Assembly (NCBI RefSeq): GCF_017875325.1
Contig: NZ_JAGGMN010000001.1
Location: 2,066,140-2,130,139 of the forward strand
Source of the DNA: Methanofollis sp. W23
GTDB taxonomy: Archaea; Halobacteriota; Methanomicrobia; Methanomicrobiales; Methanofollaceae
Direction of reading: 5' to 3'
DNA length: 64,000 nucleotides
Shown: piece by piece, positions 35,948 through 47,128 of the stretch
Numbering within the stretch: the first letter of the stretch is position 1
Layout: every line of letters starts with the position of its first letter
Notes under the pieces: model-generated
What the model was told of the DNA's origin: nothing
The model's input: only the letters and a program-made list of their open reading frames with translations
Database searches by the model: none
Made by a program: the position numbers and the translations under genes

Positions 35948-37030
35948 ATGATCGAGCTCCAGCATATCGCAAAATCATTCGACGCCACCCAGGTCCTCAG
36001 TGACGTGAACGCCGTCATCCAGGACGGGGAGATCTTTGCGGTGATCGGGCCGTCGGGCTCTGGCAAGTCCACCCTCCTGCGGATGATCAACCTCCTCGAC
36101 AGTCCCACCAGTGGCCGTATCCTCCTTGACGGCACCGACATCCATGGCGAACGTTCGCAGATGCTCGAGTTCAGGAGGAGAATGGCGATGGTCTTCCAGC
36201 GCCCGGCGGTCTTCAATATGAGCGTCTATGAGAACATCGCCTATGGCCTCAGGCTCAGGCACCTCCCTGAAGAGGAGACCAGGGAGAAGGTGGGATGGGC
36301 GCTGGAGGTGATCGGGCTTGCAGGATATGAGACGCGCCAGGCCCGCACCCTCTCGGGCGGGGAGATGCAGCGGGTCGCCCTGGCCCGTGCGGTGGTCACC
36401 GCCCCGGCGGTCCTCCTGATGGACGAACCGACCGCCAACCTCGACCCGGTCTCGACAGCGGCGATCGAGGAACTGGTGGTGCGGATCAATCGCGAGCAGG
36501 GCCAGACGGTGATCATCTCCACGCACGACATGCACCAGGGCCAGCGTCTCGCCCACCGGATCGGGGTCCTGATGGACGGGGTCTTCTCCCAGGTGGGAAC
36601 CCCTCGGGAAGTCTTTGCAACACCGAAGAACAAGCATGTCGCGAGGTTTGTCGGGATCGAGAACATCCTCTCTGGCGAGATCGCCGACACCTCAGAGGGG
36701 GTCGTCACCATCGATGTCGGGGGAGGGGTGCAGGTCCAGGCCGTCGCCCCGTTCCAGGTCGGCACCAGGGTCTGCGCCTGCATCAAGCCAGAAGACATCA
36801 CCCTATACCTCGTGGACGGCAGTCTGATCAGCGCCCGTAATGTCCTTGCCGGCACGGTCACGGAGATGAAGGCCTATGGCCCGCTCAACCACCTCACCAT
36901 CGACTGCGGGATCCCCCTCACCGTCCTGATCACCTGGAAGTCGGCAGAGGACCTGGAGATCAGGGTCGGGAAGAGGGTGCGCCTCTCTTTCAAGGCAAGC
37001 GCGGTCCATGTGGTGGAAGACGAAGGATGA
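35948..37030 (+). CDS. tupC: tungstate ABC transporter ATPase with TOBE/Mop domain
   Basis: 360 residues. Walker A GPSGSGKSTLLRM, signature LSGGEMQRVALARA, Walker B VLLMDEPTANLDP, switch STHDMHQ. From about residue 240 a TOBE-like oxyanion-binding domain (GTVTEMKAYGPLNHLTIDCG) like that of modC. Last gene before a repeat region. Confidence 0.92.
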   Translation: MIELQHIAKSFDATQVLSDVNAVIQDGEIFAVIGPSGSGKSTLLRMINLLDSPTSGRILLDGTDIHGERSQMLEFRRRMAMVFQRPAVFNMSVYENIAYGLRLRHLPEEETREKVGWALEVIGLAGYETRQARTLSGGEMQRVALARAVVTAPAVLLMDEPTANLDPVSTAAIEELVVRINREQGQTVIISTHDMHQGQRLAHRIGVLMDGVFSQVGTPREVFATPKNKHVARFVGIENILSGEIADTSEGVVTIDVGGGVQVQAVAPFQVGTRVCACIKPEDITLYLVDGSLISARNVLAGTVTEMKAYGPLNHLTIDCGIPLTVLITWKSAEDLEIRVGKRVRLSFKASAVHVVEDEG

Positions 37031-38173
37031 AACTCTCTGGTGGGAGGCGTGCCGTTTGAAGACCTGCGGGCCTTCTCAAGTTCGCTCCGCTCACATGCCG
37101 CGGCCCCCTACCACACGATAGGGTCGAGGAAGGCAACCCTTTCGTCATAGTCGTCGACTGTGCATTCCCGACCCTATCTTCGTCACAGGGGTCCGGGGGC
37201 AACGCCCCGGCGCGGCGGTGTGAGAAGGCATGCCGCTGATGGGCCACCCTCAATTACAGAATCTCTGACCCTGTAGAGATTCATCTTGAGGGCTCTCTTC
37301 GACGGGGGGCGTGCTGCCCCCCGAACCCCCCGCGCGGAAGATAGGCGGCGGACGGCAGTACCCTCTTCATGGCGATTGAGTGTGCCTTCCCGGCCCAATC
37401 TTCGTCTCGTGGGTCCGTGGGCGCTGCCCCAGGATCCCGGGATGGCGATAGGAGGGGGATGGTATCTTTTATAATCCCAAAGGCGGGATTACTGTCCTCC
37501 TCCCCATCTTCTGCGCGGGGAACAGGGGGCGGTCATCCGGAAATTCCCGCGTGGTGTCCGCTCCTGAAGGAGAAACACAGACCAGTGCACGATCCAAAGA
37601 CTCACAATCATTTTCATCGCGTATGCCTGAGCCAGGGTTCATGCCGAATTCTACAGATCCGATTTTTTCAAGTTCCTTCGAGTGCACTCTGGTACATGAT
37701 AGGGTCATCGACGCAGCATCCCCTTCATAGTCAGCAAATCTGCCTCCCCAGCCTTATCTTCTCACCCAGAGGAAGGCATGGTGACCAAAGGTCATCCCCC
37801 TATCACAACGAGAAAGATCAAAAAAGATCCTTCCGCGTCACTATGAGATGTTCATCAGGTATGCGTGAGGCATGCTCTCGACTCATATCTGAGCCTACAG
37901 ATCCCATACAACAATATTCGACATCGGGGCCTGTAGAAACCCTCACCCCTCCCAAGGGCGGGCGTGACTGGATCACCTTCCTCCATTTTCACACCGATGA
38001 CTCTGTCCCTGGAACTCCCGAAAAAGATAAGTCCGGGATGGCTGGACGAACATGACGAGAAAGTGACCGTCCCCGACCAATCTACGGCGGGGGATCCTGG
38101 GGGTGGCCACCACCCACAGAGGCTGATCCAGATGGGTTCTACAACGCCTGACAACACTGTGGGGCCGCGGACC
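37031..38173. repeat. composite repeat-rich intergenic region
   Basis: About 1.1 kb, no supportable gene. Ends recognised: CTGACCCTGTAGAGATTCAT (37265-), a reverse end AATTCTACAGATCCGATTTT (37651-), CGGGGCCTGTAGAAACCCTC (37925-) and GGTTCTACAACGCC (38134-). The last two could delimit one element of about 225 bases. The core GGAAGATAGGCGG plus CCTTCCCGGCCCAATCTTCG appears near 37330-37410. Confidence 0.55.
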
Positions 38174-39019
38174 CTACTCGTCTTCACGGACACAGTAGAG
38201 GTACTCCTGCGCCCACCCGGCGTACTTCCCGAAGTGCCGGCGGGCGAAGGAGGCGATCTCCTCGTACTCCCGTGAACCCATCCCGCCGTGCTCGCGCAGG
38301 TGAGGGAGATAGGTGCGGCGCATGATCCGCCTGATCCAGACGTCCACCGGGAAGGCCCTGTATTGCTGGAAGGCGAAGAGGAGGATACAGTCGGCGGCCT
38401 TGGGACCGACGCCAGGGAAGCGGAGGAGTTCGGTTTTTGCTTCCTGATAGGGAAGGTCGGCGACCCGTGCCGCCCATTCAGGATCGTCCGCGCACATCTG
38501 TGCGGTCGCGCAGACATAGGGCGCCCGGTAACCAAGGACGCATGCCCTGAGGGCGTCCTCGCTGCAGGGCGCGAGGGCCGCCGCGTCCGGGAAGGCATGG
38601 GCCCCACCTGGAAGGGGTGTGCCGTAGCGCTCAGAAAGGAGGCGGACCCGTTTTTTGACCGCCGGGATGTTGGTGTTGGTGGCGCAGATATAGGAGATGA
38701 GAGTCTCGAAGGGCTCCTGCCTGAGGATGCGCAGGCCCCTGCAGGCGGCGACCGCGCGGTGGATCGCGGGGTCGGTGTCAATGGAGGAGAGAACCTCGTC
38801 AAGGTCGAGGTCGAGGGCGAAGTAGTCGGTGATGAATGCCTCATCCGCTCCAGTGAAGGAAAGGGTCTTGCCGTCCTGCCTGATCTGGATTGCCCGTCCC
38901 CTCGCTGTCCCCGACCAGGTGCCGTCCGCACCCTTCTCCCACCTGAATGCCTGCCCGCACCCGAGCGTGGCGTCGAGGTCAAGTGGAGTGTCGGTCCTGA
39001 GAGTGATGGAATTCTTCAT
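38174..39019 (-). CDS. ogg: 8-oxoguanine DNA glycosylase/AP lyase (Ogg1 type)
   Basis: Base-excision repair of 8-oxoguanine. 281 residues: N-terminal OGG_N-like domain (LGCGQAFRWEKGADGTWSG), then helix-hairpin-helix FPGVGPKAADCILLFAF with the catalytic Lys, and FPVDVWIRRIM with the catalytic Asp, matching human OGG1 K249/D268 spacing. ATG 39019 chosen; an upstream extension overlaps nifB's 3' end and is not family-like. Confidence 0.9.
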   Translation of the reverse strand: MKNSITLRTDTPLDLDATLGCGQAFRWEKGADGTWSGTARGRAIQIRQDGKTLSFTGADEAFITDYFALDLDLDEVLSSIDTDPAIHRAVAACRGLRILRQEPFETLISYICATNTNIPAVKKRVRLLSERYGTPLPGGAHAFPDAAALAPCSEDALRACVLGYRAPYVCATAQMCADDPEWAARVADLPYQEAKTELLRFPGVGPKAADCILLFAFQQYRAFPVDVWIRRIMRRTYLPHLREHGGMGSREYEEIASFARRHFGKYAGWAQEYLYCVREDE

Positions 39020-39033
39020 CACAAAAAAAGGGG

Positions 39034-39954
39034 TTATTCTTCTCTCTCGTCGTGGCAGCTGCCCTCGCAGTAGATCCTGGACTGGACGTCGTGCCCGAGT
39101 CTCCCGATGGCGTCGGAACGGCACCGTGCGCAGTGGCGCATCTGCTTGATGTAGGGGGCGCACCGGTCCTGCATCGCCCGCTTCTCCGCCGGGGTCGGCG
39201 GGGTGATGTGGGCCAGTTTGTACTGCGGGATGAGAGGGATGAGGTTGAAAGAGAAGGCACCTATCTCTCCGACCTTCTTGGCGATCGCCGGGATGTGCTC
39301 GTCATTGATCCCGGGGATGTAGACGCAGTTGACCTTCACGAACATCTTGCGCTCGACCGCCATCCTGATCCCCTCGATCTGGTGCTCAAGGAGAACCTCT
39401 GCCGCTTCCCGCCCGGTATAGTGGGTGCCCTCGTAATTGACATATGAATAGATCTGCTCGCCGATCGCGGGGTCGATGGCATTGAGCGTCACCGTCACAT
39501 TGCCGACATCGTACTTCACGAGCTCGTCGATCGAGTCGGGGAGGAGGAGGCCGTTTGTCGAGAGGCACATGATCAGGTGCGGGAAGGCCTCATGGACCAC
39601 CCGCAGGGTTTCGAAGGTCTCGGGGTTGGCAAGGGGTTCGCCAGGCCCTGCGATCCCGATCACTTTCACGTACGGGAATTGCGCTATGACCTTTTTTACC
39701 AGTTCAAGACTTTCTTCAGGCTTGATAACTTTAGAAGTCACTCCCGGTCTGCTCTCGTTCACGCAGTCAAAGTCCCGCACACAGTAATTGCACTGGATAT
39801 TGCACTTGGGCGCGACCGGCAGGTGACAGCGCCCGCAGGTGTGGTGAGCTTTTTCACTGTAACAGGGATGGTCTTTGACCTTCCGCAGTTGTTCCGGGTC
39901 GTAGGGTACCTCGTGTCCCTCGACATTTGCGTTCCTGTATCCTTCATCGGCCAT
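39034..39954 (-). CDS. nifB: NifB-type radical SAM protein (NifB-co synthesis)
   Basis: 306 residues. CNIQCNYC cluster motif inside KCNIQCNYCVRDFDCVNESR, the NifB hallmark, plus HPCYSEKAHHTCGRCHLPVA upstream and GIAGPGEPLANPETF. The C-terminus has CARCRSDAIGRLG and a Cys near the end. Makes the carbide-containing [8Fe-9S-C] NifB-co for nitrogenase cofactor. Stand-alone short form without the NifX domain, as in methanogens. No nifHDK in this window, but Mo uptake and storage genes are close by. ATG 39954 preferred over TTG 39963. Confidence 0.93.
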   Translation of the reverse strand: MADEGYRNANVEGHEVPYDPEQLRKVKDHPCYSEKAHHTCGRCHLPVAPKCNIQCNYCVRDFDCVNESRPGVTSKVIKPEESLELVKKVIAQFPYVKVIGIAGPGEPLANPETFETLRVVHEAFPHLIMCLSTNGLLLPDSIDELVKYDVGNVTVTLNAIDPAIGEQIYSYVNYEGTHYTGREAAEVLLEHQIEGIRMAVERKMFVKVNCVYIPGINDEHIPAIAKKVGEIGAFSFNLIPLIPQYKLAHITPPTPAEKRAMQDRCAPYIKQMRHCARCRSDAIGRLGHDVQSRIYCEGSCHDEREE

Positions 39955-40054
39955 GTCAAACAAATCACATATCTCCCCGTCTCTATATTACTGTTCGGTT
40001 CCCGGCCACAGGCAATGGAAACCCTTATCTCGACATGGATATATCCTGAATTGT

Positions 40055-40567
40055 ATGAACCCCCATATTTCCCTCCTCATGCTCCTCTGTCTTGGTGCAT
40101 CGGCATTATTTGCCGGATGCACCGCACCTCACGATCCACAACCCACCCCGACCACGACCATCACTACAGTCCCCACGACCCAGATCCCCGCCGTCGAGAG
40201 CCCGGTCCTGACCATCGACCCCAGGCTTGACGAGATGAAGATCACCTTCGACGCCGTCGAGCGCGAGGACGGGCAGGGCGTCATCCTGAAACTCCATGTC
40301 GATCCGAAGGGGGCGGCGATCGCTCGCGACGGTGCCGATATCCTCACGACGTTCTTCGCCTACAACACGGCAGCCAGATCTGGAGACCCTGTACCTGTTT
40401 CGGCAGACGAGGTGAGGGCAGCGGGGGTTCCGTACAGGAGCGTCTTTATCACGGTCTATGACGCTCCCGTAGAGATCACTGCCGACCTGCCGCGAGAATC
40501 GGCGATCAAGAGGCTCGACATTTCCAGGGACTATGTCTATGGGGCGGTCATCTGGATCAGGGACTGA
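40055..40567 (+). CDS. lipoprotein of unknown function
   Basis: 170 residues. Signal peptide MNPHISLLMLLCLGASALFA with lipobox AGC, a Thr/Pro linker, then a beta-rich domain of about 120 residues (MKITFDAVEREDGQGVILKL, VFITVYDAPVEITADL). No family recognised. Exported and membrane-anchored by inference. It diverges from nifB. Confidence 0.65.
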   Translation: MNPHISLLMLLCLGASALFAGCTAPHDPQPTPTTTITTVPTTQIPAVESPVLTIDPRLDEMKITFDAVEREDGQGVILKLHVDPKGAAIARDGADILTTFFAYNTAARSGDPVPVSADEVRAAGVPYRSVFITVYDAPVEITADLPRESAIKRLDISRDYVYGAVIWIRD

Positions 40568-41690
40568 AACGAGCGGACACCCGGGGCGGCTCCTGAACCC
40601 ATGATATTGCGATTGGACAGGGAAGGCGCAAAGGATGACCATAAAGAGAGGACTGCCGTCCACCGCATATCGTGTCGCGCGAGGGAGGGGGGAAGGTGGA
40701 GATTCATCTTCACGCAAGGGCAGGGTCCACCCCTAAATACGGTCAGAATACCCCCGGTTTCGGGGACAACCCCCTCAACCTGGGCTCGCTCCGGGCTTTA
40801 TTTCAAATAAAGCCGTAAAATCGTTTTTTCATCCAACATGGAAAGGAAACCACCTCTCTCCTGCCCTCCTGGTGCCCGATATGATTGGGAGGAATATCAT
40901 TCATCCTCCTGATCTCGTACGGCCCTGAAAAGGCCCTATAAAGAGGCAGGATTAAGGAGGGATTCTTGAGAAGGAGAGGTGTTGAATCAGTTCGGGAAAG
41001 CGTATTTTGAAGATTTTACAGAGATCCTCTCCAGAACCGCCATCTTTCATCTCCACACCGGGGGGTTTCCACCCGCCTTCCCCCCTCTCCTTGCCGTGGG
41101 CGCTATCGAAGATAGAAGATGTGACTCTGTAAGGTGGTGTAGAAAGCCTCTGGAGAGTTATCTCTACGGGGGGCATGCCGCCCCCCGGGCCCCCGCGTCA
41201 GGATAAGGATTGAGATATGAGATAGGGGTCCTGTAGAATTGGGCATGAACCCGGGGTTTAAGGATACGCGGTTGAAAATTAATCTCCGCGTGCTCTCTCT
41301 TTTCAAGACAGGAGAATCGGTGGGGATCGAGTTCCATCGCCGCCCCTACCTATCTTTGTCGTGGGGGGTCTGGAGGGTGCAACCCCCAGCGCGAGATTGG
41401 GATGAAAATTCTGCGATTGAGAGCGGCACGCCTGATCATCACACCTCTCTCCTTCCTTCATCCTCGCGCCGGGGGCGCTGCCCCCGGACCCCCGGGACGA
41501 AGATAGGGCAGGGAAGGCAGGAATAGATGACCATAAAGAGGGGGCTGCTATCGTGTGGCGAGAGGCGTGGGGGGCGGAAAGCCCCCCGCCAGAGAGATTC
41601 AGAAGATTTCAACAGAGCCGGAATAGGTGAACCTTCAATTCACGCGTGGGATCAGGGAATCCATTTTTCCATTGTGATGAACAGAAACCC
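40568..41690. repeat. composite repeat-rich intergenic region
   Basis: About 1.1 kb without a supportable gene. Contains GGTGGTGTAGAAAGCCTCTG (41131-), TCCTGTAGAATTGGGCATGA (41229-), the core GCTGCCCCCGGACCCCCGGG with ACGAAGATAGGGCAGGGAAG (41480-41517) and a closing end AGATTTCAACAGAGCCGG (41595-). At least two partial elements, probably nested. Confidence 0.55.
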
Positions 41691-42566
41691 CTACCCCTCG
41701 ATGACCACAATCTCAGGCGGGCAGTTGAACCTCAACTCCATCCCGAGGAAGGGCGTGGTCCCAAGCCCACGGCTGACATAGAGGGTCCGGTCACCTTCCT
41801 CCAGCCGCCCGGCAAAGGGCCAGTGGCCGAACCATGCCGCGGGCTTCCCGATGAGAGGGAGGTCGACCTGCCCGCCGTGCGTGTGGCCGCAGAGGAGGAG
41901 GTCAGCGTCCCATGCCGCCCGGTACTCGGGTTCATGGAGGAGGACGAGGGTATAGTCGGCGCCAGGCAGGTCGTCGGGATATGCCGTCCGCCCGGCAAGG
42001 GCGTCGTCGAGGCCGACAATGAGGAGACGCCGGCCGTCGATCATTTCCACCGCGTAGTCGTTCCTGAGCACCTCCACCCCGGCCGCCTCAAGCCGTGCAG
42101 TGACGGCGTCGGCAAGGGCCGCATCGGCACTTCCGTCGTCAAGCGGGGAGAGGTCGTAGCCCTCGACGGTGAGGTTGGCCTCTTCCAGGGTTTCGCGGTC
42201 GACGTCTCGCGTGGAGCGTCGATATTCATGGTTGCCCAGGACCGCATAGGTCGGCGCCTCGATCCCGGCGAAGAGGCCGAGGTACGGGAGGTCGTCCTCC
42301 CCTGACGAGACAAAATCTCCCCCCATCAGCACCAGTGCCGGGGAGAGGGCATTCACCTCCTCGACCGCCCGCTCGATGAGCGGAGCGGTCTCTTCCCTGA
42401 GATGGAGGTCGGCGATGAAGACGACCGTGCCAGGCACGCCCTCGACCTGCAGGTGTGTGATGGTGAGGGTCTCCGCCTCCGCAGAGGCCGAGAGGTACAA
42501 TGCCGCGGGGATGACAACGAGGACGATGAGCATAAAGATACACACAAGAAGCCCTGGCTTCACCAT
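41691..42566 (-). CDS. membrane-anchored metallophosphoesterase, paralogue 1
   Basis: 291 residues. N-terminal membrane anchor (MVKPGLLVCIFMLIVLVVIP), then calcineurin-like motifs: FIADLHL (D-x-H), GGDFV, LGNHEY (GNHE), and GHTHGGQ (GHxH). Acts outside or at the membrane on an unknown phosphoester. Same architecture as the 51158 gene (VEG(V/A)PG..FIAD, ADL(L/I)L(C/A)GHTHGGQ, PPEIVVI), so these are duplicates. Confidence 0.88.
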   Translation of the reverse strand: MVKPGLLVCIFMLIVLVVIPAALYLSASAEAETLTITHLQVEGVPGTVVFIADLHLREETAPLIERAVEEVNALSPALVLMGGDFVSSGEDDLPYLGLFAGIEAPTYAVLGNHEYRRSTRDVDRETLEEANLTVEGYDLSPLDDGSADAALADAVTARLEAAGVEVLRNDYAVEMIDGRRLLIVGLDDALAGRTAYPDDLPGADYTLVLLHEPEYRAAWDADLLLCGHTHGGQVDLPLIGKPAAWFGHWPFAGRLEEGDRTLYVSRGLGTTPFLGMELRFNCPPEIVVIEG

Positions 42567-42639
42567 AGTGCCTACCTGGTTGGAGGAGAGGGGAAAAAGA
42601 GATTATGGCTTTGGAGGGATTCCAGGTCTGTAGAATCAG

Positions 42640-42660
42640 GCATGAACCTCTGGTTCATGC
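42640..42660. repeat. perfect hairpin repeat GCATGAACC/GGTTCATGC
   Basis: GCATGAACC-TCT-GGTTCATGC, a nine-base stem with a three-base loop, just after GGTCTGTAGAATCAG. Imperfect relatives at 32846, 37625, 41247, 53896, 55160 and 60410 always sit next to a TGTAGAAT end, sometimes on the opposite strand. Confidence 0.65.
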
Positions 42661-42859
42661 ATACATGATATTAAAAAATCGTGAGTCCCCTGATCGTGCA
42701 CTGATCTGTATGCCTCCTTCTGGAGCACGACACCACGCGGGAATCATCAGATGGCCGCCCCCGCCTCGCCTCGTCGTAGGGGGTGTGAGCGTCAGCGAAC
42801 TTGAGAAGATCTTTGATCTTCGAATCCGGGGGTGCACCCCTCCGGCACGAGAGGGTGAC

Positions 42860-43105
42860 AAAATTTTGGCCTTGTAGAAACCCTCACGTATCGCAGGGAG
42901 AATGTGTGTCACCCGCCTTCCTACCCCTTTGGCCGGGGGCGCGGCCCCCAGACCCCCGGGACGAAGATAGGGACAGGAAGGCATATCCAAACTCCCTGAA
43001 GAGGGTATTGTCGTCCTCGACTATCGTGTAGCGGCGGGTTCGGGGGGCGGCACGCCCCCCCGCCAGAGAGATTCATCAAGAGGATTTCTACAGAGCCAAA
43101 ATTTT
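42860..43105. mobile_element. best-preserved MITE-like element
   Basis: Left end AAAATTTTGGCCTTGTAGAA and right end TTCTACAGAGCCAAAATTTT are inverted repeats of about 20-26 bases with two mismatches. Length about 245. Interior: CCACCCGCCTTCC-type start, GGCCGGGGGCGCGGCCCC, CGGGACGAAGATAGGGACAG, then GGGGGGCGGCACGCCCCCC. No coding capacity. Confidence 0.75.
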
Positions 43106-43376
43106 TTCTATTTTTTGTGGGACGGATCAGATCGACATCTCTTCCCACACCATACCCACCAGGGGCGCTGCTCACAGACCCCAGGGAGGAAGATGGGGAC
43201 GAGATCATGAAGAGAATGGAACCATCCACTACGCTTTCTTCACGCAAGGAGAGAGAGAGATCTCGTTCAATCGCACTGTAGTGACGACTTTTCGTTCTTG
43301 ACCGGACACCAGGGGACGGCAGGAGCTACACATTCTCCCACGATAGGTGACCGGTTCTCCAGAGCCCAAAAAAAGA
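43106..43376. other. intergenic, degenerate repeat sequence
   Basis: Degenerate pieces of the same GC-rich family (AGGGGCGCTGCTCACAGACC near 43161); no gene, RNA or clear promoter seen. Confidence 0.4.
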
Positions 43377-44603
43377 TTATGTTCCGATATCCCAGGCCGA
43401 GAGATAATTCTTCTGCTCCTCGGTCAGGGCATCGATCGCGATCCCGAGGGCGGCGAGTTTGCGGGTCGCCACCTCTTCGTCGATGGTGTTCGGGACATCA
43501 TAGACCCCTGGCGCAAGGTCCTTCCCGTGCTCGACCATATAGCGTGCCGAGAGTGCCTGGAGCGCAAAGGAGAGGTCCATCACCTCGATCGGGTGGCCCA
43601 TCCCCTTGGGCGTGGCAAGGTTGACCAGGCGGCCCTGGGCCAGGACATGGACCTTCTTCCCGCCCAGGCGATAGGTGTCGATCCCGTCCCGCCGGTCGAC
43701 CTCGTCGGCGTGCTCCTCAAGCCATGCCACATCGATCTCCACATTGAAGTGACCGGCATTGGAGAGGAGCGCCCCGTCGCGGAGGAGCGGGAAGTGGTGT
43801 GCGGTGAGGATCGAGGTGTTCCCGGTGGTGGTGATGAAGATCTCGCCGACCTTCGCCGCCTCGTCCATCGGCATCACGTCAAAGCCCTCCATATGGGCTT
43901 CGAGCGCCCGTCTTGGGTCCACCTCGGTGACGACGACCTTCGCGCCCATGCCGCGGGCCTTCCTTGCGACACCGCGCCCGCAGTAGCCGTACCCTGCCAC
44001 CACCAGCACCTTGCCGGCGATAAGACAGTTGGTCGTGGTCATGATCGCCGTCAGCGAACTCTCGCCGGTCCCATGGACATTGTCGAAGTGCCGCTTCATG
44101 GGGGTGTCGTTCACCGCGACCACCGGGAACTTCAGGGCCCCCTCGGCCGCCATCGAGCGCAGACGGTGGATCCCGGTCGTCGTCTCCTCGCACCCGCCGA
44201 CGACGCCCTTGAGGACGTCCTGCCGGCGGGTGTGGAGCTCATGGATGAGGTCCATCCCGTCGTCGATGGTGACCGACGGGCGGGCGTCGAGGACGCGGTT
44301 GATCGCCGCGTAGTATTCGTCATTCGAGCATGCCCGCTTCGCATAACAGTGCACCCCTGGCACCTTGCCGAGGGCAGAGGCCACATCGTCCTGGGTGGAG
44401 AGCGGGTTGCACCCGGTGATATGCACCTCGGCCCCGCCTGCCGCCAGGGTCTCGACGAGCACCGCGGTCTTGGCCTCCACATGGAGGGCCATGCCGATGG
44501 TCACGCCGGCGAGGGGCTTTGTCTCCTCAAATTCCTTTCTGATGCTCCCGAGCACCGGCATATACTGCCTGGCCCAGTCCATCTTCTGTTGACCGGTCTT
44601 CAT
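43377..44603 (-). CDS. ahcY: adenosylhomocysteinase (S-inosyl-L-homocysteine hydrolase in methanogens)
   Basis: 408 residues. Removes the product of SAM-dependent methylation; in methanogens the family acts on S-inosylhomocysteine after deamination. Motifs: [48 protein letters not shown] loop [28 protein letters not shown]. Standard length for the archaeal/bacterial short form. Single gene, unusual only for flanking repeats. Confidence 0.95.
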   Translation of the reverse strand: MKTGQQKMDWARQYMPVLGSIRKEFEETKPLAGVTIGMALHVEAKTAVLVETLAAGGAEVHITGCNPLSTQDDVASALGKVPGVHCYAKRACSNDEYYAAINRVLDARPSVTIDDGMDLIHELHTRRQDVLKGVVGGCEETTTGIHRLRSMAAEGALKFPVVAVNDTPMKRHFDNVHGTGESSLTAIMTTTNCLIAGKVLVVAGYGYCGRGVARKARGMGAKVVVTEVDPRRALEAHMEGFDVMPMDEAAKVGEIFITTTGNTSILTAHHFPLLRDGALLSNAGHFNVEIDVAWLEEHADEVDRRDGIDTYRLGGKKVHVLAQGRLVNLATPKGMGHPIEVMDLSFALQALSARYMVEHGKDLAPGVYDVPNTIDEEVATRKLAALGIAIDALTEEQKNYLSAWDIGT

Positions 44604-44721
44604 ATTTTCACCTGAGCCTCGTGTCCATCTCTATTACGCGGCCCAGCCCATAAAAAGTATGAAGTCGTCCAGTGGCCCCGCGTCCACAATGCTCATGCCC
44701 GGAGCGGTCAGACATGTGGAC

Positions 44722-45528
<807 letters not shown>

Positions 45529-47128
45529 GGTCGAGTTCGAGCGCCGCCACCGGGTGCTCAAGGGAGAAGGCGGTGAGGACGTCGGGGTGGACCTCGCCAA
45601 AGACCCCCACTCTTTTTCCGTCCACCAGGACATCGCCGCGCCGGCCGTCGATGAAGCCCGGATCTTTTGACTCGGCGAACTCCGCGGCCACCCCGCACTC
45701 GCGGCAGAGGGTTTCCATCATGGCGTAGGCCTCGGAGAAGTCAGCGCCCGGATGGAGCGAGACCGAGGCCACGGTCTGTGTGGTGTGGGTCCCGCGGATC
45801 ACGTCGCCGGTCGCAAAGACCCGCTGCGGGAGTTCGCGGTGGCAGTTGATCTCCAGGATCTCCATGAGGAGCGGGAGGATCTCGGTCCGCACCACGGTCT
45901 GTTCTTCTGAGATCGGTTTGGCGACCCTGAGCACCTCAGGCGAGGGCTCGCGTCGCATCTGGTCGTAGAGCACCCGCTCGCTCGTGAGGGTGAAGGGCAT
46001 CACCTCGAGATAGCCCATCCCGGTGAAGACCGACCTGACCTCCCGCTGGAGGACGGCGATCGGGTGCTCCTTGCCGGTGGTGAAGGTCGGCGGGAGTGCC
46101 GCCTCGAAGTTGTCGAACCCGTAGGCGACGGCCACGTCCTCGAAGATGTCCCAGTCGTGCATGATGTCGGCACGGTACGGGGGCACGAGCACCCGGACCT
46201 TCCCGTCGGGCAGGGCCTCCGCACCGAAACGCATCTTTTGCAGGAGCGCCGCCATCTCCTCGGCCGTGAGGTCGATCCCAAGGATGCGAGCGCACTCGGC
46301 CGCGCTCACGACCCGCTCTGCAGGGCTGAGGTCGGGGTACGGCGTGCCCTCGATCTCCACGCTCTCGATCGTCGCCCCGGTCTCGGCGAGGGCGGCGCAG
46401 ATGATGTTCGCCGCCATCCGCACTGCCCGCTCGTCGGTGCCGGTGCAGTCGAGAAGGATGTTCCTGGTGCCGGTGGTGACCCTGGTCAGTTCGCCGTTGA
46501 TGATCGGCGGGAAGGAGAGGACCTGATCGTTCGCATCGACGATGAGCGGGAAGCGCTCAAACTCCTCGACCAGCCGGGCATAGTCCCGGCCCTTCGGGTG
46601 CTCGGCAAGGATCTCCTCCATCGAACGTTCCTCCTCGAAGTCGAGGGGGACGAACCTCCGGTCCCGCGGCGAGGCGAGGTAGCGGAAAGGCGGGGTGACG
46701 GTGTCCAGGTCATGGACCCCGATCGCCACCTTCCGCCTGCCCCGGCCCAGGGCCCAGTGCAAGGACTCCTGGAGAGCCATCAGGCTCTCGATCCCGGCCT
46801 CGTCCAGATGGACGTTCCTGATCACAGCCGAACCAAGGTGCGGCCTGATCGAGGCAAGGCCCGGGTCGACCGAGAAGGCGATCCCTGAAGGGGTGACCTC
46901 GTACTCGGGCAACCCCTCCTCGATCCCCAGGTATCCCCGCATCGCCCTGGCCACGCCCTCGGTGGAGTAGAGATCGACGCGGTCTGGGAAGAACTCCACA
47001 TCGATATGGTCGTCGAAGGTCCGCTCGATGTCTGACCCGATGAGGGGCAGGCGCTCGAGGATGGTCTCTCTATCAGTGCCGACAAGCCGTTCCAGATATT
47101 CGTAATTGAGGGTGATGACTGCCATGAC

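Noticed and set aside
37369-38055. Plus-strand 228-codon ORF
   Set aside because: Translation of GC-rich repeats; same peptide debris appears in other repeat gaps.
32423-43105. Possible CRISPR array
   Set aside because: Repeats are long, irregularly spaced, in both orientations and lack uniform spacers; no cas genes.
43347-44615. Plus-strand 422-codon ORF
   Set aside because: Exact antisense of ahcY; His/Asp/Arg-rich translation typical of a shadow frame.
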